From: Euryodendron excelsum
Lineage: Eukaryota; Streptophyta; Magnoliopsida; Ericales; Pentaphylacaceae
Direction of reading: 5' to 3'
NCBI GenBank assembly: GCA_033060915.1
Contig: CM065384.1
Location: 10,815,001-10,879,000, forward strand
Length of the DNA: 64,000 bases
Positions 10,395 to 22,447 of this stretch are shown here, in pieces; positions within the stretch are counted from its first letter, which is position 1; each line of letters opens with the position of its first letter. The position numbers and the translations under genes are program-made. The notes beneath the pieces are model-generated. The model saw only the letters and a list, made by a program, of their open reading frames with translations, was not told where the DNA came from and ran no database searches.

Positions 10395-12140
10395 ATGTCT
10401 GAGGCTGGCGGTGATGGTCCGAACTAGAGGCACCATAGGAAGGGGCCGCGGATAGAGCTCGAGGAGGGCGACAGCAGTCGGGGTAGCTCGGCCAGGGGCA
10501 GCAGCAGAAGTGGTTCTGTTAGAGGCAATAGCCGGGGTGGCCCTGCTCGAGGGGGTAGTAGAGGTGGTCCAGCTCGGAGTGGCGGCAGGGCTGGTTCTGT
10601 TGGAGGTGGCCGCAGCGAGTCCCAACAATCTTCGAGCAGAACAGCTTTCAGTGGTAGTTTTGCGATGGGGCAGCCTTCGGTTGCTCCTGATGAGAGGGTT
10701 GAGGACCATGCTGACTCATCTGTGGATCCACGGACGGGTTACGGTATGGCTTCCATTCGGGATAGGCGGAGGGATACTTCATTCACCGACGACCAGCTAG
10801 CGATTCCTGATATCCCACCGCTACAAGACTTGGCATTCCTCCCGAGCCTGTATTCGCGCTATGGTCGGATGCCATCATCTACCCACAATTCCTTTAGAGG
10901 GGCCAGTATCTTAGCCTTAAGGGCTATGCAGGCGTCAGCTCCATCCTCTCTGGACTTTTTGCATCGGATTGGTTTTGATGCTTTTATGACCTTGCAGATG
11001 GACATACTTGATCACGGGATCGCTGTGGGGTTGTTAAAGCGGTGGTTTGGGGAAACTGGGACCGTACACTTGGTGAGTTTCGAGTTGGGCCCTACCCCTG
11101 TCGACTGGGCCATGATTACCGAACTATCTTTTGGAGGGGTTTCGATTTCTTTACGAGATGTGCCTCTGGAGGAGGCCCGTCTTCTCTTGGGGCTGCCAGG
11201 GATTGGAGCTTCGAGTTTCCCTGCTTCACTTTTATGCTCAACAGAGACAACCTTTGCTTTTGAGCCTTCTCTAGATGACCAGATTATTATGAGGTGCCGG
11301 TTGGTGTTGTACGTCGTCTTTAGTTGCTTTGGCAACAATAATAAGTCAACAGTCCCTTTGCCTCTGGTGAGCCTGGTAGCGGATTTGGACGCGCTAGACT
11401 ATGTTGATTAGGGCGCTTTCACCTTTGCCTGCTTCTTACGAGGGAACAGAGTGAGGACATCTAGGCCTGGGGGAGCTTGATGAGCTTTTGGCCGTTTTTG
11501 GTATGGTGGAGTTATGAATATTTGCCAGTTCGCCAACTAGAGGTGTTAGTTGGCAATGCCTTCCCGCGGGCCACGAGGTGGGCCAAGCAGCAGGTAATTC
11601 AACGGTCCTTGCTTACAGACTTTGTGGCCCTTCGGGCTAACATGGAGTTGCTGAGGCCTCGTGACGTGACTTGGGCCCCTTACCACCCATCTTCCCAGTA
11701 CGCCGGCATGAGGGACGTCATCCTCTTATCCAGATCACGGGTCACCTTTCGGGGCCATGTGTCATGGGAGACGTATCTCGAGGAGCGCTATTAGCGGCAG
11801 CTTTATACTGACTTTCGTGCGGCCATGGATCCTCCCAGTATATGCTCGGACTTTATCGGGCCGGGATGGAGAGCCCTTATATAGTCGGGGTTCCCAACGA
11901 ATGATTTCTTCTCCCGCCAGATGTGGACTACGAGGCTCATTTCCGGGTGAGGTCCATTGGTGCTTTTACCCAGTTGGATTTGGTGGTCCGAGGGCAGGTG
12001 GCCAGTGGTGAAGTTGTGGCGTCGAGCTCTAGGCTTCGTTTTCAAGGAGGAGTATTTGGCAGCTTGCCAGGCACGAGATTAGTACCGTGCTGAGGTGGGA
12101 ACAAAGCAGCAAAGGCTTACTCAAGGTGGTTCTAGTTACT
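10395..12140 (+). pseudogene. Antisense accessory ORF of E1, plant mobile domain-like, broken
   Basis: Antisense to gag. From ATG 10395 the frame gives a Gly/Ser/Arg-rich head of about 80 residues with RGG-like groups (stop TAG at codon 11), then joins without shift the open frame 10665-11411. A second start, ATG at about 10413, reads MVRTRGTIGRGRG and suggests a shift in the head. The body reads like a plant mobile domain (aminotransferase-like family): a W-x-ETGTVHL-type strand, GPTPVDWAMITELSFGG, then the phrase RDVPLEEARLLLGLPG. After stop 11411 the protein text continues in another frame at 11477-11794 (FWPFLVWWSYEYLP; FRGHVSWETYLEERY) and beyond a TAG to about 12020. PMDs occur in host proteins MAIN/MAIL1 and in transposons; their role in transposons is not known to me. 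At least three stops and one frameshift make it dead. Confidence 0.7.
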
Positions 12141-13515
12141 ATCACCCAAAAAAACAAAAAAATCGTTTGAGCCTGAATACCCTTTCATTCCTCATCCTTA
12201 ACTGCCAGGCTTTCAAATATCACCACTTTCTTTTGAACTTGTTTAGACTAGCAATCTTCCCTGATCTGAGGGGACTTTCTGTGGGTTGTAAGGTGGCTAG
12301 GTTGCGGGTTTTTGAAGGGAATGGTATCAAAGGCTCAAAGTGTTATGTGGTTTCTGGGGTTTTCTAGTGATCACCTTTTCAGATCTTTGTGGGCTTATCT
12401 TTCCTTTTTCTTTCTTCCCTTTGTGTACGAACTCCCACCCATACAGGGCTTGTCGTTTTCTTTTAGTTTTTGCCCTAGAATTACCGCTTGCACAATCTAT
12501 TGACTTTCAAGAGGCATCAATCGTCTTCTTCTCTCTTTCTTCTTTCTTGTTTGTTTGTTTTTTTAATTTTTTTTTCGAGTACTACCTTGTTTCCTGCCTC
12601 TTTGCTTTCACCCATTATAGGGGGTGATCACCAGTGTGGGTTCTCCAAAGGAACATGGTTTGGCTCAAAAAGAGGTTTCTCAAAGGAGATTTTTTTTTTC
12701 TTCGCTGTATGGTAGCAGAATAGATGGCCCATCTTCTTTTCAGACAAGATTGCTTAGTCCATGAAGTTCAGTTTAAGAGTTTTTGGGGTCATCCTTAGAA
12801 GCAAATAGGTGTTAGCCGCATTGTTCTGTTATTCACACTAGCCCCAGCGTGGGGGGTGGTTCCAGGTTGGGATGTTTGAATAAGAATTATTTACGGCTCG
12901 AGTGGGTTGTTCAAAGGAATTACTTTGCTCTTTAGGGAATTTTGAAATGAGGGCTTCTCTTCCTTTCAAGGGTCTAACTGCTGACTGCTTTGCCATGACA
13001 TCCTTCGAGTGCTGCCCTTTTCTATGATTCACTCCCTCTCCTTCCTTTCTTTAGCGTTTCCTCTCTTTGGATCAGGAACGTTCTCCCCAGATAAGGGTGC
13101 GCATACTATTCCCCCTTTTAAGTTAGGGCATAACGGCAAGAAGGGAAGATTCTGAAAAAGCAAGTGTCGAAGATGATAGATGCAAATTTTCAAATTCTTT
13201 CATTTCAAAAGTTTTGCGTACATGATGAGCTCTTGATTAACAAAAGATGAAAGTAGAGTTGATTAAACAAAACTATCAGGAAAGTAAAAGACAAAGTTTG
13301 GTAGAAGAACATCCCTTTAGCAATCAGGTGGGCTTTGGGACCACGCCTGCCTCCTCCATGCTCCATTCACCGACTTCCTCACTTGGTTATGCTGGGCGGA
13401 TTGATGCATCAACTGCGGAGTGGCAGAGATTAGTGGTCATAGTACAACTAGGGCTTCCTCCTTCTTCTTCTTTAGTGGGGTCAGTGAGGTTGTGCATCCC
13501 ATTTTGGGATCCTTA
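12141..13515. other. E1 internal noncoding region, pol missing
   Basis: No Pol motif is found on either strand. The stretch around 12180-12280 (ending CTGATCTGAGGGGACTTT) resembles 35270-35355 of E2, which lies between the antisense ORF and pol. From about 13080 to 13515 the minus strand should enter gag-pol but reads with many stops. The pol deletion junction therefore lies somewhere between about 12800 and 13500. Confidence 0.5.
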
Positions 13516-15499
13516 CTAGCTCTCCTTTAGTTGGGCAATTTTCTCTTGCTCGGCTTCTTGGGATTTCATAACCAGGCTTTCTTCAGAGGCTTGCGACGAC
13601 TGTTTCTTGGCTTCTTCTTTTTCAACTTCCTTTTTGTCAATCTCTGCAAACAGGCTATCCAGATCACCATCATTGAATTCGAATGGTGGGTATGGTAGTT
13701 TCGGCTCATAGATGCTCCAACCCATGTCCTCATAGTCGAAGAGTTCCTCTTTTAGGCGAGCCTCGGTTTCAGCATATCTAGGATGTAGGAATTCCTCTCC
13801 CCAACCAACTACAAGTGCAGTATCATTGGGAATGTTTGCAACGGGTTCATCCACGGGCCAGTCGAAAAAGTGTTGCTCTCCACTTGTGTTGTAAAGATAG
13901 TTAGGGCAAGGTGGCAGCTCTTCCTCCCAATCACTTTCAGTGTCTGACTCACCCTCGAAGTACTCTGTGGTTATGAAGCCATCAGGATCCGCCTCATCCT
14001 CGGTGATGATGTTGACAGCATGGTCTGGTAAGGGATTTGCTATGACATTGGGCGTGGGGACTAGCTTTGTTTCCTGGGTGTTAATGACCTTGTTGTTATT
14101 GAGGTCTTGAATCTTATGCTTCAAAGAGAAACAAGATTCTGTGTCATGCCCCTGCCCCCCAGACTGGTACTTGCAGGTAAGGGTAGGGTTGAAAGTTGGC
14201 GGCAACGGGCTTGACAATGGCCATGGGGAATAGGGTTTACGTGCTTGGCCTTGAGGAGCTCATGATAGGCCTCTGTCTAGGTGCATGCCAAACGTGTGAA
14301 TTCTCGGTTCTGTCTGTTGTTGTTTTTGTTGAGGTTGAGGTATGGTCGGCCTGCAACAGGTCCAATTGCGGGTGCTTGGGTAGTAGCAACGGGGATGTTG
14401 ATGATGGGAGCAAGCGGTGATGGTCGAGCTTGGTATTGGGGGTAATATGGCTACTGTTGTGTATACAGGATGGTAGATACTTCTCCTTCTTTCTTGCCGA
14501 CTCCCTGAGTGGTTGTTACCTTCTTGGCCGCATTCGCAAATCCTTCACTTGTCTTAGCATAGGGGTCAGTGATTCTGCCAGTTTTTAGTCCATTCTCAAT
14601 CATTTCTCCTTGCAGTATCAGCTCAGAAAAGCTCTTTCCAATGCTTAGACACAGACGTTCATAGTATAGTCCTTGGAAGGTGTACACAAACAGCTGCACA
14701 TACTCTTTTTTCCACAATGGGGGGTTGACTTAAGCAGCTGCCTCCCTCCATCTCAGAGCGTAATTCTTGAATCTCTCTTTCTCTCCTCGAGTCATCATCA
14801 TTAGGGCACACCGGTCCATGGTTAGATTGCTATTATGGCGGTATTGGGATCGGAAGGCTGAGACCAATTCATTCCAGGTTGTTATTTTTCTCAAATCCAA
14901 CCGGGTGAACTAGTGCAGTGCGGACCGAGTCAAACTATGTTGGAATAGTTGCATCAAGAGTTTGGGGTCATTCCCATGGCCACTTAGTGCCCCAGCGTAT
15001 AGTCTAAGGTGAGCCACGGGATCTCCACTTCCATCGTACTTTTGGAAATCAGGTATCTTGAATTTGGGCGGCCTTAGGTGGTTAAGGAAGAAGTAGAGTT
15101 CATCGTAGGACATCCCACCGAAGGTGTCATGAGCTTGTAGGCTGCGTAGGGACTCCTCTAAGCCTTGTATCTTAAGATCAAGAGGGTCCGGGCCTTCCTT
15201 CTTTGATGTGGCTGTTAGCAAGATGGTTTCAAGGTTGTCCTCTTCTCCTTTCTTGAGGTGTACCGCTTTGGGGAGCTCTTTGCTCTCCGTTGCACCATCA
15301 GTTCGCAGGACAACTCTTGGTGGGATTGCTTCAGTTCCTTGGGGTGGGATGTTGAGGTTGATGGATTCGTGACAGGCCCTTTGAAGGCCATCAGTTGCAT
15401 GAGCTTGAACATCTCGTCTATCTTCGCCTTCATTTCATTCACTTCTTTGCGTGTCACTGAATTGTGCTGCTGATCGAGAGTATTGTCTTCGCTCGACAT
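13516..15499 (-). pseudogene. gag: E1 gag, broken
   Basis: Retrotransposon capsid/nucleocapsid protein that would package element RNA in cytoplasmic particles. Pieces in order on minus: N-terminus 15499-15215 (MSSEDNTLDQQHN start; KxEVNEMKAKIDEMFKLMQ looks coiled-coil); after a frameshift, 15221-14910 with the capsid text KFKIPDFQKYDGSGDPVAHL and LMQLFQHSLTRSAL; a stop, then 14717-14451 (FVYTFQGLYYERL, region after 'RWRE'); a frameshift; then 14217-13516 with a zinc-knuckle-like CKYQSGGQGHDTESC followed by LKHKIQDL, as in Tat-lineage Gag. The tail after the knuckle is strongly acidic, then Lys/Glu-rich, and I do not recognise it. Two frameshifts and several stops; no protease or RT follows. 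Confidence 0.8.
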
Positions 15500-17072
15500 T
15501 TGTGCTGTTCTTTGTCGGGTATAACTTGCGTTCGGAGGACAAGGGTCACTCGCGTTCCTTTCTTTCCTTTTCTTGGAGCAATGGTGACCTACAATGTAAG
15601 CAATCTCACCAAAGCTATTACTAGTCTTTTGATGAGATAGGGGGAGGAAAAGAAAATAAGGAAAAACAAACCAAAGGATTACATGTTAGGTTCTTGATTT
15701 GGAAAGATTTTATGCGATGCATGGCCTAAGGATGCCCCTGCCTCTTGAGGGAAACTAAACATGATGCTTTGGCTCTTGTCTGGAGATAGGGGATTGCCCC
15801 TGCATGCGAATATTATACTTGCCCCTGTTCATTCATCCATTCGTAGATTCATTCAGTCATTTGACAATGAGAACGATTTTATTAAGATGAATTCTTTTTG
15901 GTACATAAAATTTCTTAAAAATACATAGAAATGGGGAGGGGGAACATTTTCCTTGGGACTTCCACCTATTCTATATTTATATTATAGGATCCCAAACTAC
16001 TCTTGAGCCTCCGGATTCACTTTGGTGGTAGGAGGCCTTGATTTGAATTGCCCCTTTGTGCTCTTGGCAGCTCTGCCTTCACAAGCGAAGAGGGATTAGG
16101 GCCCCTCTTTATGAGATGGCTTTTATGCATGCCATGAATCTTTAGGGTCTCATGGTACCCTTAAGAGTTTTGGGTTGGCTTGATTTAGATGAGAAGGTCT
16201 TTGAGCCTTTCTCTAGGGGTTGATTTGGATGCATGAAGGTGTAATGAATTGAGTTACTTTGAGAACTCTTGTCTTGAAGTGAATTCCAATGCATGGGCAG
16301 TTATGATGCTTGTACATGGAAACATCAAGAATTAATTAGCACAACAACATAGATTAAACAAAATATATAAGGGAAAATAAAGCGGTCGCTCTTTCCTCCT
16401 TGATTTTGAAATTGATGCGTGTGTCCTAAATTCGGCAGAGATTCGGCTATGCATGGGGTGCTACATGAGCATGAGGTTGGGAGTATACTAATGCTTTCTA
16501 AAAAGCTCGGTTCTCGAACCTTCAAACCTCCGGCATCCACCCCTGGAAGGGTGAACTCCATCTTTGGTTGGTGGTTCGAGTGGGGGAACTATCAAGAGAC
16601 CGTAGGCTAAGAAACTGACATAACATCCGCCCATAGTCAATATACTGTTTCCCCTTCTATCTAGAAGGGTTGTAGCTAGGTAATACATGCAAGATGCAAA
16701 TGCAAGTGAGCGAACCAAGTGTGTGTGGAATTTTCAAAAATGGAGGAAATGACCCAACAACACACATCACATCCTGTCCATTCATTCACATACATGACAA
16801 TAAATAAAAAATATGAACAAAGGCCCACCTACAAAAGATAAATGCAAAGAGTTAGTAACTTTTTGAAAATCTCAATGCAAGGTAAAATGGGTGATTAATG
16901 TAAGAGCATGAATGTAAACAATGAATGCGAGTGATAACACTATTTTGAAAAATAGGATTTTCTTTGGGAACTTGAAAATTTTGAAGAGTGGATAAAACTG
17001 GACAAAGTAACCGGAGATTCTGGGTGAGTGAAGGGTGAAGAGACATTTTAATGGCCTAACCCTCAAAGTGTC
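15500..17072 (-). other. E1 5' leader between PBS and gag
   Basis: Noncoding, collinear with the leaders of E2 (41231-42671) and E3 (62465-63558, opposite strand). It contains the conserved block with paired arms 16513-16520 and 16573-16580. In element sense it ends close to gag with TTGCTTACATTGTAG, which resembles a splice acceptor. No ORF conserved between the copies was seen. Confidence 0.7.
16513..16580 (-). other. Leader stem, E1 version
   Basis: CTCGAACC (16513-16520) and GGTTCGAG (16573-16580) are perfect 8-bp complements. In E2 the aligned arms (42163-42170 and 42217-42224) differ at positions on both sides but still pair. The loop is about 52 nt. The aligned arms in E3 do not pair. 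Confidence 0.55.
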
Positions 17073-17090
17073 CCCATTGGAGTCGCCAGC
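17073..17090 (-). other. Primer-binding site of E1
   Basis: Minus strand, two bases after the LTR end GCGACA: TGGCGACTCCAATGGGGA. From memory this fits the 3' end of a plant arginine tRNA, the primer reported for Ogre-type elements. The E2 and E3 versions are at 42673-42690 and 62447-62464. Confidence 0.8.
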
Positions 17091-19601
17091 TGTCGCGCCT
17101 CGATTTTTAGGTCTCCAAGGTCCTTTCGACTTGGAGACAAAAAGCACAAAACTCTGTCACTAGAATTCATCCTCCTAGAAGGACAAGTGCGATTAGGTTT
17201 GAAAATTGGTTTGACTAAGGGCTTTTCAGAAAAATAGGAGTCGCCACCTAACTTGATTAAGGTGAGTTAGGGCACCTAAAACTAAGTGTTAATTCAAAGA
17301 TTAAACTTAGGATTTTTTGGAAAAGGTTTTTGAAAACTCCCTAAAGAGAGGGTTTTTAAGAAAATAGGTTGTTTGGCAACCTTTGGAAAGATTTAAGCCC
17401 TTTTAGAAAATAACTCCATTTTGGTCATTTGAAAACAAAAATATATGGTTTGGGGATTGGTTACCTGTAGGGAAGATATCCTAAGATCATCACCCTACCC
17501 CTCCCTTTTGTTACCTACATGTCTAATCACCCTTTGTTCACTCACTAGAATAACCGGTTACCATTGTCGACTTAATATCCACTTCAGAATTTTGAAAATG
17601 GGGTTTAGTCATCACTTTTTGGATGGATGATGCAAGTTTTTGGAAGAAGTTTGAAAATAATGGGAGTTTTGAAAGAGTTTAGAATTGGAATTTTGAATTG
17701 ATTGGAATTTTGAAAAAGGGATTGGAGTTGAAATAAAAGTTATGACCACACCATTCTATGTTGCTTACGTATCTCACTTGGCGAGAATCAGGTCAATTGT
17801 AGTTCGAGCAAGAGCCCGATGGAAAATAGGCACATTAGGGCCTTTGGAAGATTTGAAGATACTTTGGGGTCTTTGGAAAAGTTTAAGACACTTTGAGGTC
17901 TTTGGAAAAGTTTGAGACACTTTGAGGTCTTCGAAAAGTTTAAGACACTTGAAGGTCCTGGGAAGTTGAAAATACTTTGTGGTCTTGGAAGTTGAAGACT
18001 CTTTATCGTCTTGAAAGTTTTGACTTGAAATTGGATGGTAGAGTATTTTAAAAATGTTTTTGGAACAACTTAAGGGAGTTTTGGAAAAATGCTTTGACAT
18101 GACTCAAGAGAACTTGAAACTGTTTTTTGAAGTCTTGTTTTGCAAACCTTGGAAGCATGACTTTAGAATGTTTTGACGAATTAGTTTTTGAAAGTGGTTT
18201 TTGAAAATGGCTAAGGGTTAGGAATCCTAATATGGACAATCTTAGAGGTTTTTCTTGATTTATCACTTTTTCTTGGAATCCTAAGCATGAGAGGGCTAGG
18301 AACACCTTAGGTTTGTGACCTTTTGAAAACATTTTAGGAAATGCCTTTAAGGTGGAATATAAGAACATTTGAAGAGTTTATGGAGTTGGTTTTTTTTTTT
18401 TTTTGACATAAATAGAGTAGGAGGTTTTGGAAAAATAGGTTATGAGGATAGTTTAAAATTGAATGATCATTTAGAAAAGGGTTCAAGAGTTGGAACCTTG
18501 AAGTATACAAACCTAGGATGGGTTGGCCTAGGGTTAGGGGTGACCTAAGGTTAACTAACTTGGGTTGGTTTAACCTAGGGTTAAGATGACCTATGGTTAG
18601 CTAACTAAGGTTAGGGTAACCTAAGGTTAAGGTGACCTAGGGTTACCTAACTAGGGTGGAGTTAACCTAAGGTTAGGATGACCTAGGGTAAGGTTAACCT
18701 AAGGTGAGTGGACTAGGGTCAAGTTAACCTAGGGTTGGTCAACTAGGGTCAAGTTAACCTAGGGTTGGATAACTAGGGCCAAGTTAACCTAGGGTTGGAT
18801 TGGAAAATGGTTTTGAAAATTGGTTTGATGCACTTTTGGAAAGAGCTTTGAAAAACAAGACATGTTATGCAATGGACTTTGGTGGACAACCCTTTTGAAG
18901 ATCATTTCTATGAAAATTTTGACTCTAGCCAAGAGTATAGTTTATATGGTTAGTGTTTGGAGACCATTCCAAGGAAGGTTTCCTTATGGCCATTATAACC
19001 TTTATCTTGACAAGAGTGGAGATTTCAAAGATCAACATAATGATAGCAACTTTTAGAAAATCATTTTTGATGCAAAGATGGAGAGAATGCATTTTTGAAA
19101 ATTATCTTTTGAGAAGGATTTTGACAGCCAATTTTTAAGGGAACCATTTCATCAAAAGAGGGTCCATATAGCCAAACAAAAGGGAGACCACTCAAGAGAG
19201 GGTTTCATAGGGCCATTCCAACCATTACACTTAAAAGAATGGAAATCTTAAAAATTGGAGAATTAGAAAGCAACCCTTATGCAAGTTAAAATGTCATAAT
19301 GCCAAAGTGAGAGTTAGAGGGTTAGTAGGGAACTCTCTAAGGTATGATTTCTAAGGTCTTATCCTAGGCTTTAAGGGGACAACTCTTGGAACTATTTTCA
19401 AAAGAAATATAGAGCTTGGAAATGGCATGAAAATAAAAGCAATGTAAGCATTGTAGAACATGACAATAAGCATAAAATGAAGCCAAGCATACAAGACATG
19501 ATCAAAATAGTGATATGCAAGGGGTCATGATCACATACAAGGCTTTTAGGCTACACCACCTAAACAAGGGGCTCTTAGGCCATACCATCTCAAAGTAGGC
19601 T

Positions 19602-19634
19602 AGTGAGATGTCCCCCTACACGGTGGCTCTCACT
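19602..19634 (-). other. Conserved R/U5 hairpin, subtype B form
   Basis: AGTGAGA (19602-19608) pairs with TCTCACT (19628-19634). The element-sense loop includes CCACCGTGTAGGGGGAC. Confidence 0.7.
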
Positions 19635-20044
19635 TGCTTTCTTCTAGGCATGATCTAAGAGCCCTCTTGGCTCAAGCATGCAAGAATAGGAGGTTGTAGA
19701 TGGGGATTAAAATAGAGAATAGCCGAAGTAGGGTAGGAGGGAGAAGAGAAGAGTGGGGGAAGACACAAATGTAAAAGGGATACCACCTTTTGCCTTCAAC
19801 CCACTTGTAGTCTTCAAAAGATGCTTTGATTGGAGCTTGAATGACTTCAAGAGGGCTTGAGCGGGCAAAATGGAGTGTGTAATGGTGTATAAGGCTTTGT
19901 AAGTGAAGTGTATAGGCTTGAGAGAGGTGGAATCTAGCCTAAGTGTTGGAGGGGTGGAATATATGTAAGGATTCGAGGTTCTGGAGCAATTTCAGTAGAG
20001 CTTCGCATCAATTTCAGAGATGGAATATGCAAAGGGGTGGTCTG

Positions 20045-20053
20045 GTATTTATA
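20045..20053 (-). promoter_or_regulatory. TATA box of E1 5' LTR
   Basis: Minus-strand TATAAATAC, with GCGCAT inverted repeats upstream in element sense (20075-20132). As the 5' LTR, this would be the promoter that drove E1. Confidence 0.7.
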
Positions 20054-20499
20054 GGCAATCTGGAACAAGCCTAGTGCATGAGCTTCATGCGCCTGGCCAA
20101 AATTTAACCTGGCGTATGTGGGACATGCGCAGGTACTGTTCCATTGTTAGAATGACACGTGATGCCCTGTGTACTGGTTAAATGTCGACTATTGATCAAA
20201 ATTTGGTCGATATGATCAATAGTTGAGCGCATATAGCATACGCTGTAAGCACCCCATTTTTGACCGCTCGGCAGTTTACACTCCGTCCAGACTTGTTTTC
20301 AAGTCATTGTGGACATATTCCAATCGAAACCAATCCTCTAGGTCCAAATTCTGTCTTTCCATCGCTTCGCGGGCCTGTCAGGCCCAAATAGAGGCAAAAT
20401 GACCAAAATGCCCTTAGGGGCATTATCCTTTCTTATTCCAATTCCAATCCCTCTCTCGAGACAGTTTATTCCCCGAGACGGTCCGAGTAGCAAAACTAC

Positions 20500-21060
20500 T
20501 CACAAAACCGTTAGAGTGACGGAAACACTCACAAAACCGTTAGAGTGACGGAAACACTCACAAAATCGTTAGAGTAGCGGAAATACTCACAAAACCGTTA
20601 GAGTGGCGGAAACACTCACAATCCAGGCACGTCTCTTTGGAGACGGTAAGACCCCTTTCCAATCCCACTCTCGAGACAGTTTATTCCTCGAGACGGCTCC
20701 AATCCAGGCACATCTCTTCGGAGACAGTAAGACCCCTTCCAGTCCCACTCTCGAGACAGTTTATTCCTCGAGACGGTCTGAGTAGCGGAAATACTCACAG
20801 AACCGTTAGAGTAGCGGAAATACTCACAGAACCGTTAGAGTAGCGGAAATACTCACAGAGCCGTTAGAGTAGCGAAAATACTCACAAATCATCAACCCTG
20901 TCCGAGTAGCGGAAATACTCACAAATCATCAACCCCGTCCGAGTAGCGGAAATACTTATAAATCATCAACCTCGTCCGAGTAGCAGAAATACTCACAAAT
21001 CATCAACCCCGTCCGAGTAGTGGAAGTACTTACACCGTGAGAGTGGCGGAAACACTCAAA
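20500..21060. repeat. 29-bp and 37-bp tandem arrays in U3
   Basis: ACCGTTAGAGTGACGGAAACACTCACAAA-type units, 29 bases apart, run from about 20500. From about 20885 AAATCATCAACCCCGTCCGA-type units recur at 20886, 20923, 20960 and 20997 (period 37). Both share the GAGTAGCGGAAATACTCAC core, which is itself an inverted repeat (GAGTA..TACTC). Confidence 0.85.
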
Positions 21061-21887
21061 ACCCAGGTCAACACCAGTGTCTGTTAGCTCACTTCGGTGA
21101 AAAATGACCAGACTACCCTTAGGACCTTTTCTAAGACTTTTCGGTCAAGATGAACATTTTGCCCCTAAGCATCCGAATGCCCCGGGAACCACACCGGCTC
21201 TGGGTATCAAACCGGTAACCTCCTGAGAATACTTTTTATAGTGTTCTCAACCTCCCCTTACCTTTCTGGATCATTCCGAGTCAGTTCCGGCAAGCCCGAT
21301 ACAAAATGACCGTTTTGCCCCTAGAGGGCCGGTCTCCTTCTTCGACCATACCGGCTTTGAGTATCAAACCGGTAATGTCCCGAGAATACTTTTTATAGTA
21401 TTCTCAACCTTCCTTTACCTTTCCGGACCATTCCGAGTCAGTTCCGGCAAATCCGGTACAAAATGACCGTTTTGCCCTCAGTGGGCCGGTCTCCTTTTCT
21501 GACCACGCTGGCTCTGGGAATCAAACCGGCAACCTCTGAAAACATTCTAAATAATGTTTCCAGATCCCAAGTCTTTTTCCGGGACAGTCTGAGTCTGTCT
21601 CGGTAGTTCTCTGGTCCGATTGACCGTTTTGCCCCTAAAGGCCCGGTAAACCTTTCCGACACATTTTGTCCTCACTTTTTAAGTCAAAAACCTCCAGGAC
21701 ACTATTTTAAGTATTCCTGTTCCTTTCTGACCTTCCAGGTCATCCCCGGCTCCTTTAAATCATTCCCGGACTTTCCGGAATCACTCCTAGTGATGCGAGG
21801 CTAAAATTTACATGGTAGTCACTAGTACAGGCGCCTAAATCTAGTCAAAGATACGTTGCTTGCCGACCTTAAATCTTTCCTAATTGG

Positions 21888-21992
21888 TTGGCGCCACTAG
21901 TAGTGGCGCCAAGCCAAAAAATGGCCTGGCGCCACTCTTAGTGGCTCTAGTGTAAAGTTTGCCCTGGCGCCACTGCAACAGGCGCTAGGTTT
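21888..21992 (+). promoter_or_regulatory. Subtype A promoter inverted repeats
   Basis: TTGGCGCCACT (21888-21898) and AGTGGCGCCAA (21902-21912) are exact inverse complements around a 3-base spacer. Partial copies follow at about 21926-21946 (TGGCGCCACTCTTAGTGGC) and 21964-21986 (TGGCGCCACTGCAACAGGCGC). The TATA box follows about 10-20 bases later. Equivalent repeats: 29831-29900, 45900-45970, 57020-57085 and, inside E2, 31567-31640. Confidence 0.7.
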
Positions 21993-22002
21993 GTCCAACT
22001 CC

Positions 22003-22011
22003 TATAAATAC
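22003..22011 (+). promoter_or_regulatory. TATA box of the solo LTR at 20244
   Basis: TATAAATAC about 1760 bases into the LTR, directly after the GGCGCC inverted repeats. Transcription would start near 22035, giving an R+U5 of about 3.4 kb. Confidence 0.75.
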
Positions 22012-22447
22012 AGAGCCTTATTGAACGTGAAAAGGGTCTGCAAACTTAACCTAAGAATCCTATATTTCGATATACAGAGCTCGAGCACCTCCTAAACCCT
22101 AGCTACCATACATAAACCCTAGCCTCCTATACACTCATACACACCCCCATACACTCATACCCTAGCCTTCAACCATCCTTTGAAGATCGGAAGAGCTGCC
22201 ATCTAAAGCTTGAAGACAACCCTTGAAGGTTGAAGAAAAAGATCAAGACGAAGACCGAAGACCGAAGACAAGCAAGGCGCGCAAATTAAAGAAAATACAA
22301 GGTAGGCTTTCTCTTTAATTTTCTGCACTTCACCCCTCTCTCTTCTCTCTCCAACCCACTTGGATTTTCTCTATTTTAATCCCCCATCTCTTTCCCCCCC
22401 TTTCTTTGCATGCTTGAAACAAGGGGACTCCTGGTCCATGTGTAGGA

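Larger units (their letters stand above)
17091..20243 (-). mobile_element. E1 5' LTR, first piece (U5, R, part of U3)
   Basis: Plus strand begins TGTCGCGCCTCG next to the PBS. Collinear with 3409-6516 of the other LTR, including the minisatellite (18500-18800), hairpin (19602-19634) and TATA box (20045-20053). Differences from the other LTR are mostly C/T and G/A changes. It is interrupted by a solo LTR and resumes at 25490. Confidence 0.9.

Noticed and set aside
16555..16600. GGTTCGAG in the leader as a tRNA B box
   Set aside because: The bases after it (TGGGGG) do not fit GGTTCGANTCC, there is no A box at the right distance and no cloverleaf.
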